A stretch of 64,000 nt of DNA from Gordonia asplenii. Lineage in GTDB: Bacteria > Actinomycetota > Actinomycetes > Mycobacteriales > Mycobacteriaceae. This document shows, in pieces, positions 19,301 to 28,935 of this stretch (positions are counted from its first letter, which is position 1; every line of letters starts with the position of its first letter). The notes under the pieces are model-generated. The model was not told the origin of the DNA. It saw nothing but the letters and a program-made list of their open reading frames with translations, and made no database searches. The stretch covers positions 120,908 to 184,907 of the forward strand of contig NZ_JABBNB010000010.1 of NCBI RefSeq assembly GCF_012933505.1, read 5' to 3'. Made by a program: the position numbers and the translations under genes.

Positions 19301-19778
19301 CCGAGAATGCCAGCTGCCACAGTTCGGTCTCGCTGAGCAGCGTCGACGCCGGTTCGACGGGTAGCAGCAAGCCGTAGTCGGCGATGAGCCGACCCGCGTA
19401 CGCGTGGTACGTGCTGACCTCGGGATCGGCGTTGCGCAGCCGCATGGCCAGCGAACCGTCGGGATCCCAATTGACCAGTGCCGGTGAGGAAACCAGCATC
19501 GACAACCGGCGGCGGATGCGGGCGCCCAATTCGCTCGCGGCCTTGCGGGTGAAGGTGAGTCCCAGCACCTCCTCTGGCCCGACGAGCCGATTGGCCACCA
19601 GGTAGACCACCCGCGAGGCCATCGTCTCGGTCTTGCCGGCACCGGCACCGGCGACCACCAGGACGGGTTCCAGCGGGGCCTCGATCACCGCGACCTGCTC
19701 CGGCGTGGGCATCGGAAGTCCCAGTGCCGCAGCCAGACTCGTCGCCGACACGCGCGGCGTCGTCGAGCCGTCAGTCAT
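16377..19778 (-). CDS. adnB: AdnB subunit of AdnAB helicase-nuclease
   Basis: An 1133-residue SF1 helicase fused to a RecB-like nuclease. The Q motif is at residues 25-28, Walker A GAGAGKT at about 45-51, DEYQDT is motif II, GDPIQSIYGWRGA follows, and LTVHAAKGLEWDVV is a late helicase motif. The C-terminal nuclease motif is DWKTG at 1066-1070, with the metal-binding Asp of RGRIDAVF upstream. AdnB is the main motor of the mycobacterial end-resection machine (Rv3201c). Its start overlaps the adnA stop by eight bases, so the subunits are made as a coupled pair. Confidence 0.95.
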   Translation of the reverse strand: MTDGSTTPRVSATSLAAALGLPMPTPEQVAVIEAPLEPVLVVAGAGAGKTETMASRVVYLVANRLVGPEEVLGLTFTRKAASELGARIRRRLSMLVSSPALVNWDPDGSLAMRLRNADPEVSTYHAYAGRLIADYGLLLPVEPASTLLSETELWQLAFSVVSNWPGPLNTTKVPAGVTEAVLRLYGEMSEHLVDFDDLASSGTDLYDLIDTLPKGPRQRGEPSKKLRDIQGVINERRELLPLVAALIDRMREQNALDFGSQMSLAARLVTANAEVAAGERESVKAVLLDEYQDTGHSQRILLATLFGAGVPDARGVRRGAGVAVTAVGDPIQSIYGWRGASAANLPRFTTDFPHSDGSPAHRLELLTSWRNAAQALRLANETSEELRRQGIPVSVLRPRPDAPMGTVHLALTSTVLDERSWIADHIESHYRAAEDAGVAPPTTAILVRRNEDSAPLAAELERRGIPAEVVGIGGLLHVPEIEDIVATLRLIADPLAGTAAMRLLTGARWQLGAADIAALWRRATELAAVEFAESSGVMTSVDELNAALDAALPAEIVDAAGIADALIDPGPAERYSPAGFTRIRSLGGQLEMLRRRIGQPLPELVADVEHTIGVAVEAQIRARRMRGAITGREHLDAFADYVTAYADRPGATLPGLLSFLDTAETIEKGLEQGKIEVAEQRVQILTVHAAKGLEWDVVAIPHLCHNIFPSGRSESTWLGSARELPAELRGDLADRAGDGVSEGFPPLDLSRVGDRKELEDALTEHKEAIARRRLEEDRRLLYVALTRAKQSLLISAHHWSMGDDNPRGGSAFFDELHEVMTAAIASGDPQVADGLVIDVDEPAPEPGTTNPLAEHVVSAPWPADALGDRREIIGAAATLVLDAIAARDQPTLFDDPDASAEPADDDPDVALWRAEVAALLAERHGANQAHIVVELPTHLSVSQLVDLDTDEARFAERLRRPTPFKPNPLARRGTAFHAWVERRFGATRLLDIDELPGAADASSGVDDDFATLQAAFLASPWANRTPVEVEVPFETVIGDTVIRGRIDAVFEQRGGGGGGSTWLVVDWKTGAVPEPAQRDSLYVQLAAYRIAWAQLMDVDPHQVRAAFHYVRSGVTLEPDDLPDEAGLAGLLSH

Positions 19779-22700
19779 CGATCACCGACTTTCCGCGCAG
19801 CTGCGCCGGACAGCTGGTCGACAGTTGGCAGTGCCCGCAGCCGGGGTTGACAGTCGCGGTGAACACCGGACCGACGCTCGCTCTCGCCGCCGCCCGCAGG
19901 ATGCCTTTCCAGTGGTCGACCAATTCCGGTGTGAGAGCGTCCTGTTCGCGGACCGACGCTCCCGTCTTACGGTTGCCCTGGGCCACATACACCAAGCGCG
20001 CGCCACCGGTCTGAACCGGACCGAGCTCGGCGACACCGCCCAGATTCAGTGCCAGCTGATATGTCGCGAGCTGGGCGTGTTCGGCGGCGTCGTTGGCGGA
20101 TATCACCGTCTTTCCAGTCTTCACATCCACCACGACGGGCCGCCCCGAACTGTCGGTCTCCAGTCGGTCGATGCGCCCGACCAGCCGGATCGGAATCGAC
20201 GTCGGGTCCTCCGGATCGGCGGGCAGCTGTGCGTCGATCGCCGTTTCGACGCCGTGCACCCGCAGCTCCGACCGTGACTGGGCGAGCCACTCGCGGAAAT
20301 TCGACAGCATCCCCTCCGCACGTTCGAGCTCTTTCGCCGAATACCACTGTGCCCCGGAATCGACCCGATCCCAGATCTCCCGCAACGCCTCGGTCACCTC
20401 GACGGGTGCGATCTGCCCGGCGACCGCCTGCACCAGGGTATGCACCAGCGTTCCGGTCAACGCGGGTGCGGCATTCCCGTCCCGGCCGCCGTGCCGTTCC
20501 AGCACCCACCGCAGCGAGCAGCGGCTGAGCGATTCGACATTCGACGGCGATAGGGATCGAGGACCGCGGTCGGGTGTCCACAGCGGCGCATCGGTCGACG
20601 GACCGGCCAGCCCGAACCAGTCCCGCGGGTGAGCACCGGGGATGTCCGAATCTGCCAGTTGGGCAAGCAGTTGCGCCGCGGCCCGGGTCCGGGCGTCGGG
20701 TGCGCCGCCGGCCACCACCTCCGATCGCAGAGCGGCGACCAACGAAGGCAGCGACAGAACTCGGCCGACGCCGGGATCCACCGGCAATGTGTCGACCTGG
20801 GTCTCCGCGGAGTCGTCGGTGCCGAGTTGACCCAGTGCAGCGGCGATCTCCGGGATGAATCGCGACGGCGACGCTTCACCGCTGCCGTCTTCGACCGCGG
20901 AGACCAGCAGGCGCCGCCGCGCACGGGTACAGGCCACCAGTAGCAGTCGGCGCTCGTCGGCGAGGGCGATCGAGCTGCGGGCGACGGTGTCGACGGCCTC
21001 GGGATCGATGCCCTCGAGGAGGTCGATCAGTTGACCGGTCGCCAAGACGCTGCCGCGCGAGCGCAGCGACGGCCACAACCCGTCGAGGACCCCGGCCACC
21101 GCGACGACGTCCCATTCCCGACCGGCCGCGGCGTGCGCGGACAGCACTGTCACCGACTCGGTGGCGGCGTGGGCCACCCGCGAATCGCGCGGAATCTGCA
21201 GCGCGGTCAGGTGCCGTACGAATGCCCCCACGCCCGCGGTCGGCAGATTGTCGGTGAACGACGCGGCCGCCTCGAACATCGCGACCATCGCATCCAGGTC
21301 GCGATCGGACTGCTCCCCCACCGGACCACCACGCAATGCGCTTGCCGCCCAACGCTTTTCCAGTCCCGATGCCTGCCAGGCCGCCCAAAGCGTCTCTTCG
21401 ACGCCGCGATGGGACGCATTCGTCCGTCGTGCCGCATTGACGACGTCGAGGGTGCGTTTGAGCGGACGCGCCCCGACGTCGGACAACGATGCGAGATAGC
21501 GATCGGCGGTTTCCCGGTCGGTCAGGGCGTGCCACAGCGATGCCAACGAGTCGACGTCGGCTTCGGGGGCGGATGTCTCGTCGATGCGACGCACTCCGCG
21601 GCGGAGCCTGCGCAGCGACGCCGGGTCGGCACCGCCGATCGGCCCGGACAGCAGGGTCACCATGTCGTCGGCGTCGAACGGATCGGCGTCGACGACGTCG
21701 GGGTCGGCGCTGGTGGCGTCGACGACCCGCAACGCGAGCAGGAACGCCGACACCGCGCGCTGGCGGTGCAGCGGCAGATCCGACGCCGGGGTGGTCAGCG
21801 GAACGCCCGCCGAGCGGAACGCACGCCGCAGCGCCGGCGCCGCCAATGCCACCGACCGCACGATCACCGCCATCGACGACCACGGCACGTCGTCGAACAG
21901 GTGCGCGCGCCGCAGCAGATCGGCGACGGCCGTCGCCTCCTTCGCGGCCGAGGTGAACACCCGCACCTGCGCGGTGTCGTCGCGACGGTCCGACACCGGC
22001 TCCGGATACGCGTGCGGACGATGCCCGGCAAGCCTGCGGGCCAGCGCGGCACCTACCCGGTTGATGTCGGCGGTGCTGCGAAAGTCGGTGTCCAGCACAA
22101 TGTCTCGCGGCGACCCGGCGTCGGTCAGCGATTCCGCGAAGCGCGGGCTCGCGCCTCGGAAGGAGAAGACGGACTGGTCGGTGTCGGCGGTGACGATGGT
22201 CGAATCCGCTCCGGTACCGATGAGCCGGATCAGTTGCGCCGCTTGCGGATCGAGATGCTGGGCGTCGTCGACCAACAGATGCCGGACCCGGTTGCGTTGC
22301 ACCGTGAGCAATTCCGGATCAGTCGCGAACGCCGACAGCGCCGAACCCACGAGTTCGGCGGCGTCGACGGCGGGCGCCGACGCATGCGGCGCCGCGACGC
22401 CGACCGATCCCCGCAACAACATGTTCTGTTCGTACTGTTGATACGCGTATCCGGCCGCCGCCCACTCCGGATGTTTGTGGGTCCGTCCGAGCCTGATGAG
22501 TTCCTCCGGTCCGACGCCCCGTTCGGCGGCGCGCATCAGCATGTCGCGCAACGTCTGCGCGAAACCATCGGTCGCCAACGCCGGACGCAGCCACTCGGGC
22601 CAGTACGCCGCGCCGTCCTCGATGTCGCCCATCAGCAACTCGCGCAACACCACATCCTGCTCGGAACCGGTGATCAGCCGCGGCGGAGGATTGTCGTGGA

Positions 22701-23151
22701 CCGCGGCCTGCAACCGCAGGATCGCGAACGCGTACGAGTGGACCGTACGCACCAACGGCTCGCGCAACGCGCCGCCGAGGATCTTCCGGTGCGGCGCACC
22801 GGCTTGCGCGTCCGCGGCGCCGACCGCCAAGACCCGCCGAGTGATCTGCTCCCGCAACGCCGTCGCGGCCCGCCGGCTCGACGCCAGGACCAGGACCGAC
22901 TCCGGATCGACGTCGGGATTGCTCAACCGGGCGACCGCCGCGTCGACGATCAACGACGTCTTGCCGGTGCCCGGACCGCCGTGCACGTAGTACGGCAACC
23001 AGGGCTGTTCGGGATCGCTGAGCTGCATCGTGTCGATGACGCGTTGTGCCCGCGCCGGCCACCACCGCGCTCCCCCGATATCCGCCGCCGCGGACACCAA
23101 ACGCGTCCGCAACGCGGTGCCGGCCATCGCCGACGGGGTACGGGGAGTCAT
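19771..23151 (-). CDS. adnA: AdnA subunit of AdnAB helicase-nuclease
   Basis: An 1126-residue partner of AdnB (Rv3202c-like). Walker A GGPGTGKT is at 58-65, motif II VDDAQH near 285, and the late helicase region is ESVTVLSAHAAAGREWDVV. The C-terminal nuclease has GRIDRLE and DVKTGK (1009-1014). Four cysteines, one in SLSRCSLRW and three in the end cluster (1105, 1108, 1114), fit the Fe-S staple known for AddB/AdnA-type nucleases. It resects double-strand breaks. The ATG lies six bases after a damage-type promoter -10, with no Shine-Dalgarno sequence, so it is probably leaderless. Confidence 0.95.
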   Translation of the reverse strand: MTPRTPSAMAGTALRTRLVSAAADIGGARWWPARAQRVIDTMQLSDPEQPWLPYYVHGGPGTGKTSLIVDAAVARLSNPDVDPESVLVLASSRRAATALREQITRRVLAVGAADAQAGAPHRKILGGALREPLVRTVHSYAFAILRLQAAVHDNPPPRLITGSEQDVVLRELLMGDIEDGAAYWPEWLRPALATDGFAQTLRDMLMRAAERGVGPEELIRLGRTHKHPEWAAAGYAYQQYEQNMLLRGSVGVAAPHASAPAVDAAELVGSALSAFATDPELLTVQRNRVRHLLVDDAQHLDPQAAQLIRLIGTGADSTIVTADTDQSVFSFRGASPRFAESLTDAGSPRDIVLDTDFRSTADINRVGAALARRLAGHRPHAYPEPVSDRRDDTAQVRVFTSAAKEATAVADLLRRAHLFDDVPWSSMAVIVRSVALAAPALRRAFRSAGVPLTTPASDLPLHRQRAVSAFLLALRVVDATSADPDVVDADPFDADDMVTLLSGPIGGADPASLRRLRRGVRRIDETSAPEADVDSLASLWHALTDRETADRYLASLSDVGARPLKRTLDVVNAARRTNASHRGVEETLWAAWQASGLEKRWAASALRGGPVGEQSDRDLDAMVAMFEAAASFTDNLPTAGVGAFVRHLTALQIPRDSRVAHAATESVTVLSAHAAAGREWDVVAVAGVLDGLWPSLRSRGSVLATGQLIDLLEGIDPEAVDTVARSSIALADERRLLLVACTRARRRLLVSAVEDGSGEASPSRFIPEIAAALGQLGTDDSAETQVDTLPVDPGVGRVLSLPSLVAALRSEVVAGGAPDARTRAAAQLLAQLADSDIPGAHPRDWFGLAGPSTDAPLWTPDRGPRSLSPSNVESLSRCSLRWVLERHGGRDGNAAPALTGTLVHTLVQAVAGQIAPVEVTEALREIWDRVDSGAQWYSAKELERAEGMLSNFREWLAQSRSELRVHGVETAIDAQLPADPEDPTSIPIRLVGRIDRLETDSSGRPVVVDVKTGKTVISANDAAEHAQLATYQLALNLGGVAELGPVQTGGARLVYVAQGNRKTGASVREQDALTPELVDHWKGILRAAARASVGPVFTATVNPGCGHCQLSTSCPAQLRGKSVIDD

Positions 23152-23157
23152 TGGTCT

Positions 23158-23180
23158 ATCGAAGCATGTGGGTCTGACAA
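23158..23180 (-). promoter_or_regulatory. PafBC/RecA-NDp-like promoter of adnA-adnB
   Basis: On the minus strand TTGTCAGAC (23172-23180), 8 nt, TTCGAT (23158-23163), 6 nt, ATG. The box matches seven of the nine consensus bases. The -10 has T instead of A at its second place. The spacing equals that at uvrD2, SRAP and DUF222. Confidence 0.55.
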
Positions 23181-23437
23181 CGTTGATTATGCGGGTGATG
23201 CCCAGGTGGCCGCTGCCCGATCTCGTTACGAGAACTCACGTTGAACCGACTCGAAGCGGTGTTGAACACTCGGGGAGCGAGTCGGTCACCTCGGCACTGG
23301 AGAACGAACTCCTCACCTCGGCACTCGGGATGAAGTCGGTCGCGACGGCGACGCGGTTCGGGAAGTCGCGGCATCGCTTCTCACCCGGGCGTGGGCCCCG
23401 CAATCACACCTCGCTTCCGATCCGGCATCATCGGACC
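23181..23437. other. spacer between adnA and the LipV-like gene with family B repeat-like DNA
   Basis: The 286-bp region between adnA and the next gene holds the adnA promoter and then about 80 bp (23264-23345) of CACTCGGGGAGCGAG- and CGGCACTCGGGA-like units. These resemble the repeats at 45.6-45.86 kb. No coding signal was found. Confidence 0.5.
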
Positions 23438-24220
23438 ATGCCCCAACTGAACACCATCGTCTTCCCGGGCGCTCCCGGAGCACCGACTGTTCTCGCTCTG
23501 CACGGCCTCACTGGGCACGGTCGTCGTTGGGAGCCGCTGGCCGACGAACATCTTCGCGACGTCCGGATCGTCGCGCCCGATCTGCTCGGACATGGACAAT
23601 CGCCGTGGACGGCACCGTGGTCGTTCGACGCGCATCTCGACGCCATCGAAGACGTCCTCGACGCTCGCGTCGACGCCGCCGAGTTGCCGATCGTCGTCGT
23701 CGGTCACTCCTTCGGCGGGGCACTGGCCGTCCGTCTCGCCCGACGTCGACCCGACGCCGTACGAGCGTTGGTGCTCCTGGACCCCGCGCACGGACTCGCG
23801 CCGGACTGGGCGTCGCAGATAGCGCAGGAGTCGATGGCGCACTGGACCTACGCCGATGCCGACGACGCCCGCGCCGCCAAGCGCGCGGAGGGCTGGGCGC
23901 TGGTTCCCGACCACATCCTCGAAGCGGAGATCGCCACCCACCTCATCGACGTCGACGGGCGCGTCGGCTGGCGCGTCAGTCAGCCCGCCGCCGCGACGGC
24001 CTGGAGCGAGATGGCCCGGCCGGCGGAACTGCCACCGGCGCACATTCCCACCACGATCGTCGTCGCCGACCGTGTACAACCACCGTTCGTTTCCGCCGAC
24101 TTCCTCGACGCGGCGTCGAAAACCCTTGCCTCCGTTGATATCCGCCACGTCGACTGCGAACACATGGTGCCCTTCCTGGCACCGGAGCTGGTGGCCGCGC
24201 TGATTCGGGCGAGGCTGTAG
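23438..24220 (+). CDS. alpha/beta hydrolase (LipV/Rv3203-like)
   Basis: A 260-residue cytosolic alpha/beta hydrolase. The HG oxyanion motif is LALHGLTGHGRRW, the nucleophile elbow is VVGHSFGGAL near residue 90, an acid is likely in the VADR region, and the catalytic His is in DCEHMVPFL. The short length and syntenic position match LipV. An ATG at 23438 follows a CATCAT element by six bases. The alkyltransferase-like gene starts two bases after its stop, so the two form an operon. Confidence 0.88.
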   Translation: MPQLNTIVFPGAPGAPTVLALHGLTGHGRRWEPLADEHLRDVRIVAPDLLGHGQSPWTAPWSFDAHLDAIEDVLDARVDAAELPIVVVGHSFGGALAVRLARRRPDAVRALVLLDPAHGLAPDWASQIAQESMAHWTYADADDARAAKRAEGWALVPDHILEAEIATHLIDVDGRVGWRVSQPAAATAWSEMARPAELPPAHIPTTIVVADRVQPPFVSADFLDAASKTLASVDIRHVDCEHMVPFLAPELVAALIRARL

Positions 24221-24222
24221 CG

Positions 24223-24531
24223 GTGGCGTCGGTCACCGACGACGACGTCGAGCGGGTACGTGCTCTCGTGGCCGCGATCCCGTCGGGCAAGGTCAGCACC
24301 TACGGTGATCTGGCCGACGCCGCGGGACTGTCGAACGCCCGCATCGTCGGCTGGATCATGCGCACCGACAGCGCCGACCTCCCCTGGCACCGGGTGATCG
24401 GCGCGGGCGGCCGCCCGGCACCGCACCTCCTACATCGCCAGCTGGAAGAGCTTCGCGCAGAAGGTGTTCCGATCCGCGACGGCCGAGTGCTGTTGCGGCA
24501 GTGCCGCTGGGAGATCCCCGCGGCCGATTAG
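24223..24531 (+). CDS. alkyltransferase-like protein (ATL, MGMT fold without Cys)
   Basis: A 102-residue single-domain protein matching the DNA-binding half of O6-alkylguanine transferases. The active site PCHR is replaced by PWHRVIGAGG, the hallmark of ATL proteins. These cannot transfer alkyl groups but bind O6-alkylguanine and hand it to nucleotide excision repair. The helix-turn-helix and Arg finger region is LADAAGLSNARIVGWIMR. It corresponds to Rv3204. The GTG is two bases after the lipV-like stop. Confidence 0.92.
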   Translation: MASVTDDDVERVRALVAAIPSGKVSTYGDLADAAGLSNARIVGWIMRTDSADLPWHRVIGAGGRPAPHLLHRQLEELRAEGVPIRDGRVLLRQCRWEIPAAD

Positions 24532-24567
24532 CGGAGTCGCGGCTGACCGGGAAACGTCCCATCTCCG

Positions 24568-25422
24568 CTAGACCATCAATCGCACCAGGTCGACGACCCG
24601 CTTGAGTCCCGGCAGGGCACCCGTCGTCGAACGTGGGTGCAGGGCGTGCACCGCCAGCCGGAACATGGTGGCGCGCAACATCATCTGCGGCCACTCGGGC
24701 TGATCCGACCATCGGTCGACGAGTGCCTCGTCAGCGCCGCCCCACGCGAGCGAGTCGACGACGACCACCGCCGACGCCCACGCCGCAGGGCGGTAATACG
24801 GCACGATGTCGGTGATGCCGGGAGCCGCGGCACCGGCGAAGAGCACCGTCCCGAACAGATCGCCGTGCACCACCTGCGACGGCGAATCCACCTTCTTGCG
24901 AAGCGTCGCAAGGGTTTTCAGTATCTCGACGCTGACCTTGCCGTCTTCGGTGGTCGGCTCGTCGATCTGCGCGGCGCGCGCCGTACGCAGCGGCACGTCC
25001 TCCCACGCGGCGCGATCGGCGGCGGTGAACACGTCGACGTCGGTAATCGGCGGGGCCGGCTGCTGCAACAGCAATCGAGGACGTTCGATGGGCGCCAACG
25101 CGTCATGCAATCGCTCCGCGACCTGCAGCACCTCGTCGTGGCGGGGTTCCGGTGCGCCGGCGATATAGGTGTCCGCGCGCCACCCGGCCACCACATAGCG
25201 ACCGTCGGTGGACCGGAACGGCCGGGCGATCCGCAGGCCCGGGACGAAGAGATTCTCCCGAATCGACGCCGACCACGCGGCCCGCGCGTGGTCGGGAACC
25301 ATCGACAGCACGACCTCGCCTACCCGCCATCCACCGGTCCAGGAATTACCCATGGCGATCGGCGGGTGTGCGGTCAGCCCGAACGTCTGCAAGACGTGCT
25401 CGGGAGGTTCAACGCTGGTCAC
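24568..25422 (-). CDS. TIGR02569 family protein (Rv3205c-like)
   Basis: A 284-residue actinobacterial protein of family TIGR02569, unknown function. The layout recalls aminoglycoside-phosphotransferase/kinase-like folds: VVHGDLFGTVLFAG near residue 190 resembles the HGD catalytic loop, and ITDIVPYYRPAAW the metal-binding segment. That is inference only. The GTG start follows a TAATCT element by six bases, so it is probably leaderless. It is convergent with the ATL gene and on the same strand as moeZ. Confidence 0.85.
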   Translation of the reverse strand: MTSVEPPEHVLQTFGLTAHPPIAMGNSWTGGWRVGEVVLSMVPDHARAAWSASIRENLFVPGLRIARPFRSTDGRYVVAGWRADTYIAGAPEPRHDEVLQVAERLHDALAPIERPRLLLQQPAPPITDVDVFTAADRAAWEDVPLRTARAAQIDEPTTEDGKVSVEILKTLATLRKKVDSPSQVVHGDLFGTVLFAGAAAPGITDIVPYYRPAAWASAVVVVDSLAWGGADEALVDRWSDQPEWPQMMLRATMFRLAVHALHPRSTTGALPGLKRVVDLVRLMV

Positions 25423-25494
25423 AACCCGAGATTACCGATCGGCCCCGACATTCCCGCGGACGCCACGCTCATCGAAGCGCAATACCGGCAACTC

Positions 25495-26670
25495 TCAGTA
25501 CACCGGCAGGCTGTGATCTACCTGATTCGCCCACGCGGTGACTCCGCCCTGCAGGTGCACCGCGTCGGCGAACCCGGCGCGCTTGAGCGTGGCGAGCACC
25601 TCTGCCGAACGCACCCCCGTCTTGCAGTACACGACGGCCTGACGATCCTGCGGAATCTGCGCGAGTGCGGCACCGGATTCGAACTCGCCCTTGGGAATCA
25701 GCGTCGCACCGTCGATGCGGACGATCTCCCATTCCACGGGTTCGCGCACGTCGATCAGGGCGAGCCGGTCACCGGCGTCGATCTTGGCTTTCAACTCGGC
25801 GGCGGTCAGCGTGGATCCGGCTGCGGCGTCGGCCGCCTCGGTGGACACGACGCCGCAGAAGTCGTCGTAGTCGATGAGTTCGGTGATCTTCGCACCGGCC
25901 GGATCCTTGCGGATCTTGATGGTCCGATAGGTCATGTCCAGGGCGTCGTAGACCATCAGGCGGCCGAGCAGCGGCTCGCCGATACCGCAGATGAGTTTGA
26001 TTGCCTCGGTCCCCATGATCGAGCCGATCGAGGCGCAGAGTATCCCGAGGACGCCGCCCTCCGCGCAGGACGGCACCATTCCCGGCGGCGGTGCCTGCGG
26101 ATACAGGTCGCGGTAGTTCAGTCCGCGACCGTCGGGGGCGTCCTCCCAGAACACCGACGCCTGCCCCTCGAAACGGTAGATAGAGCCCCAGACATACGGT
26201 TTGTGCGCGAGCACCGCGGCGTCGTTGACGAGGTATCGCGTCGCGAAGTTGTCGGTGCCGTCGAGGATCAGGTCGTACTGCGAGAACAGCTCGATCGCGC
26301 CTTCGGGCTCGAGCCGCTGCTCGTGCAGCACGACGTCGACGAACGGGTTGATCTCCTGAATCGATTCCTTGGCGCTGAGCGCTTTCGACTTGCCGACGTC
26401 GGACTGACCGTGGATCACCTGACGTTGCAGGTTCGACTCGTCGACGACGTCGAAGTCGACGATGCCCAGCGTTCCCACACCGGCCGCGGCCAAGTACAGC
26501 AACGTCGGCGAGCCGAGTCCGCCCGCGCCGATGACCAGGACTCTCGCATTCTTGAGTCGCTTCTGACCGTCCATCCCGACGTCGGGGATGATCAGGTGTC
26601 TGCTGTACCGGGCGACCTCAGCCCTAGTGAGTTCGGCTGCGGGTTCGACCAGGGGTGGTAGCGACGACAC
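25495..26670 (-). CDS. moeZ: MoeZ adenylyltransferase/sulfurtransferase
   Basis: A 391-residue two-domain enzyme. The N-terminal E1-like ThiF/MoeB domain has IGAGGLGSPTLLYLAAAGVG near residue 47 and DGTDNFATRYLVNDA. The C-terminal rhodanese domain has the sulfur-carrying Cys in VVYCKTGVRSAEVL. It adenylates and thiocarboxylates small sulfur carrier proteins (MoaD, CysO, ThiS-like) for molybdopterin, cysteine and thio-compound synthesis. The GTG start has GGAGG six bases upstream. It matches Rv3206c (often labelled moeB1). Confidence 0.94.
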   Translation of the reverse strand: MSSLPPLVEPAAELTRAEVARYSRHLIIPDVGMDGQKRLKNARVLVIGAGGLGSPTLLYLAAAGVGTLGIVDFDVVDESNLQRQVIHGQSDVGKSKALSAKESIQEINPFVDVVLHEQRLEPEGAIELFSQYDLILDGTDNFATRYLVNDAAVLAHKPYVWGSIYRFEGQASVFWEDAPDGRGLNYRDLYPQAPPPGMVPSCAEGGVLGILCASIGSIMGTEAIKLICGIGEPLLGRLMVYDALDMTYRTIKIRKDPAGAKITELIDYDDFCGVVSTEAADAAAGSTLTAAELKAKIDAGDRLALIDVREPVEWEIVRIDGATLIPKGEFESGAALAQIPQDRQAVVYCKTGVRSAEVLATLKRAGFADAVHLQGGVTAWANQVDHSLPVY

Positions 26671-26751
26671 TTCGTGCCTCCAGATTGTGCGAAATCAACT
26701 CCAATCACAACACCACGCGGGCGCGAGTCATTCCACCGTCGGAAGGAACCC

Positions 26752-27774
26752 TCAGCGCTCGGGGAACGGCCACGGATTGGGCCGGCAGACGTAGGAGGCA
26801 TTGGCCTGCATGTCCGGGTCGAGCGCCATGATGTCGCGGTTGGCGGTACCGAAGGTCTGCTGCATCATGATCGGCGCCAGCGCGCCGTTCTCCTTGCACG
26901 GCTGATGCTTCTCATAGCCGATGCCGTGGCCGGTCTCGTGGTTCACCAGATACTGGCGATACCCCATGTCGTCGCCCTGATACGACGACGCCCCGCGCAC
27001 CCACCGGGCCTCATTGAGCGTGACCCGCTTGGTCGGCGGGTAGAAGCAGGACGTCTCCAGCTTGATCTGGTATCCGCAGAGTTCACGAGCGGTGTTGGTC
27101 GACGAGAGCGAGATCCGCAGATCCGGTTCACCGGTGTCGATCCGGCGGAACGACACCTTGCCGTCACCGGTCCAGCTGCGCGGATTGCCCAGCGTCGCGT
27201 CGACGAATTTCCCGAAACTCCGGTCACCGCCGAAGTCCGTTCCGTTGAGCCCGTTCTCCACCTCGACGGTATAGGTGTAGACCTGCCCGCCGGTACCCAC
27301 CTGCGCCGTCGTTCCCGGCACCACGTGATAGGTCTTCTTGCCCACCTTGGTGAACGGCCCTCCGCCGGGCAGCGCACCCGCGGGCAGCGCGGCGGCGGCG
27401 ATGTCGCCGGTGGGTGCACCGATCGCCTTGGACTCCTTGGTGACGTCGGTGTTGCGGGCAGCCGGATCGGGCGTGGAGTCCGGTGCGGCGTTGTCGGCGT
27501 GCGAGTCCTGGATGGTGATCACGATGAGCACGATGGTCAGCACGACGAGCACCGGGATCGCATACGCGCGCCATCCGTAGGTACTGACGAAACGCCCCAG
27601 CGCGGACTGCTTCTTGCGCGGCTCGTCGCGGTCGGTGCGACTGCGCCCACTGTCGTCGGTCGGGTCCCAGCGAGCCCGCAGCGGCTGGTCCGGACGGGGG
27701 CGTCGGGGCGTCGTCGACTGCCCGGCGTCGGACGATTGCGCGGGTCTGGTCGAACCTTCGTCAGTTCGGCTCAC
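26752..27774 (-). CDS. DUF3152 membrane-anchored zincin-like protein (Rv3207c-like)
   Basis: A 340-residue protein with a disordered cytoplasmic N-terminus (about 75 residues, Arg/Pro-rich), one transmembrane helix (AYAIPVLVVLTIVLIVITI) and an external domain. The external domain contains VNHETGHGIGYEKHQPC, a metzincin-type HExxHxxGxxxH zinc motif, so a secreted-side metalloprotease fold is likely. Two further Cys (ELCGYQIK and TSCFYPP) may form a disulfide. Substrate unknown. The GTG start has a GAAGG site seven bases upstream. It is divergent from the TetR gene. Confidence 0.9.
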   Translation of the reverse strand: MSRTDEGSTRPAQSSDAGQSTTPRRPRPDQPLRARWDPTDDSGRSRTDRDEPRKKQSALGRFVSTYGWRAYAIPVLVVLTIVLIVITIQDSHADNAAPDSTPDPAARNTDVTKESKAIGAPTGDIAAAALPAGALPGGGPFTKVGKKTYHVVPGTTAQVGTGGQVYTYTVEVENGLNGTDFGGDRSFGKFVDATLGNPRSWTGDGKVSFRRIDTGEPDLRISLSSTNTARELCGYQIKLETSCFYPPTKRVTLNEARWVRGASSYQGDDMGYRQYLVNHETGHGIGYEKHQPCKENGALAPIMMQQTFGTANRDIMALDPDMQANASYVCRPNPWPFPER

Positions 27775-27820
27775 GAGTTAACCTTCTCACAACCCCGTGT
27801 CAATGCCAGTCAACGCCCGC

Positions 27821-27843
27821 CACGTGTCTCCGGCGTACACGTG
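27821..27843. promoter_or_regulatory. inverted repeat, likely TetR operator
   Basis: CACGTGT-N9-ACACGTG, perfect 7-bp arms, lies 27 bp before the TetR start and covers its -35 region; the -10 is TAACCT at 27859-27864. It sits between two divergent genes, so it could control both. Confidence 0.6.
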
Positions 27844-27861
27844 CGCCCGACCGGCGAGTAA

Positions 27862-28569
<708 letters not shown>

Positions 28570-28626
28570 TCGTCGGCCGAAGATTGGAAATTGTTGTCGC
28601 TGAACAGGTTTGACAGCGCAGACGGT

Positions 28627-28860
28627 TTACGCCGCCCCGAACCCGACCTTGCGGCTCTCCGACTTGCCCACCTCGACGTAGGCGATCTTGGTAACCGGCA
28701 CCACGAACCGCGCACCCTTCTCGTCGGTCAGTGCCAACAGTGCCGACTTGCCGCCGAGAGCGGTCTCGATCGCGGCGTACACATCGTCGCTGGAATCTGC
28801 GGACTGGATGGTCAGTTCGCGGGGACTATCGGAGATGCCAATTTTGACTTCGACGCTCAT
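28627..28860 (-). CDS. DUF3107 small protein (TB9.4-like)
   Basis: A 77-residue acidic protein of family DUF3107, actinobacteria-specific, function unknown (Rv3208A/TB9.4 position). It has a beta-rich start (VEVKIGISDSPREL) and the segment TDEKGARFVVPVTKIAYVEVG. The ATG lies six bases after TAACCT, so it is leaderless. It converges on the TetR gene. Confidence 0.88.
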   Translation of the reverse strand: MSVEVKIGISDSPRELTIQSADSSDDVYAAIETALGGKSALLALTDEKGARFVVPVTKIAYVEVGKSESRKVGFGAA

Positions 28861-28935
28861 GTCACCAGGTTAGTTCACCGGCGAGCCGTGCCGGGAGCCG
28901 CTCCGCTGACAGCGTAAGTGTCGTGTCGCGAGGCG

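Noticed and set aside
21031..23244. 737-codon plus-strand frame opposite adnA
   Set aside because: Shadow of adnA with Arg-rich composition and no motif.
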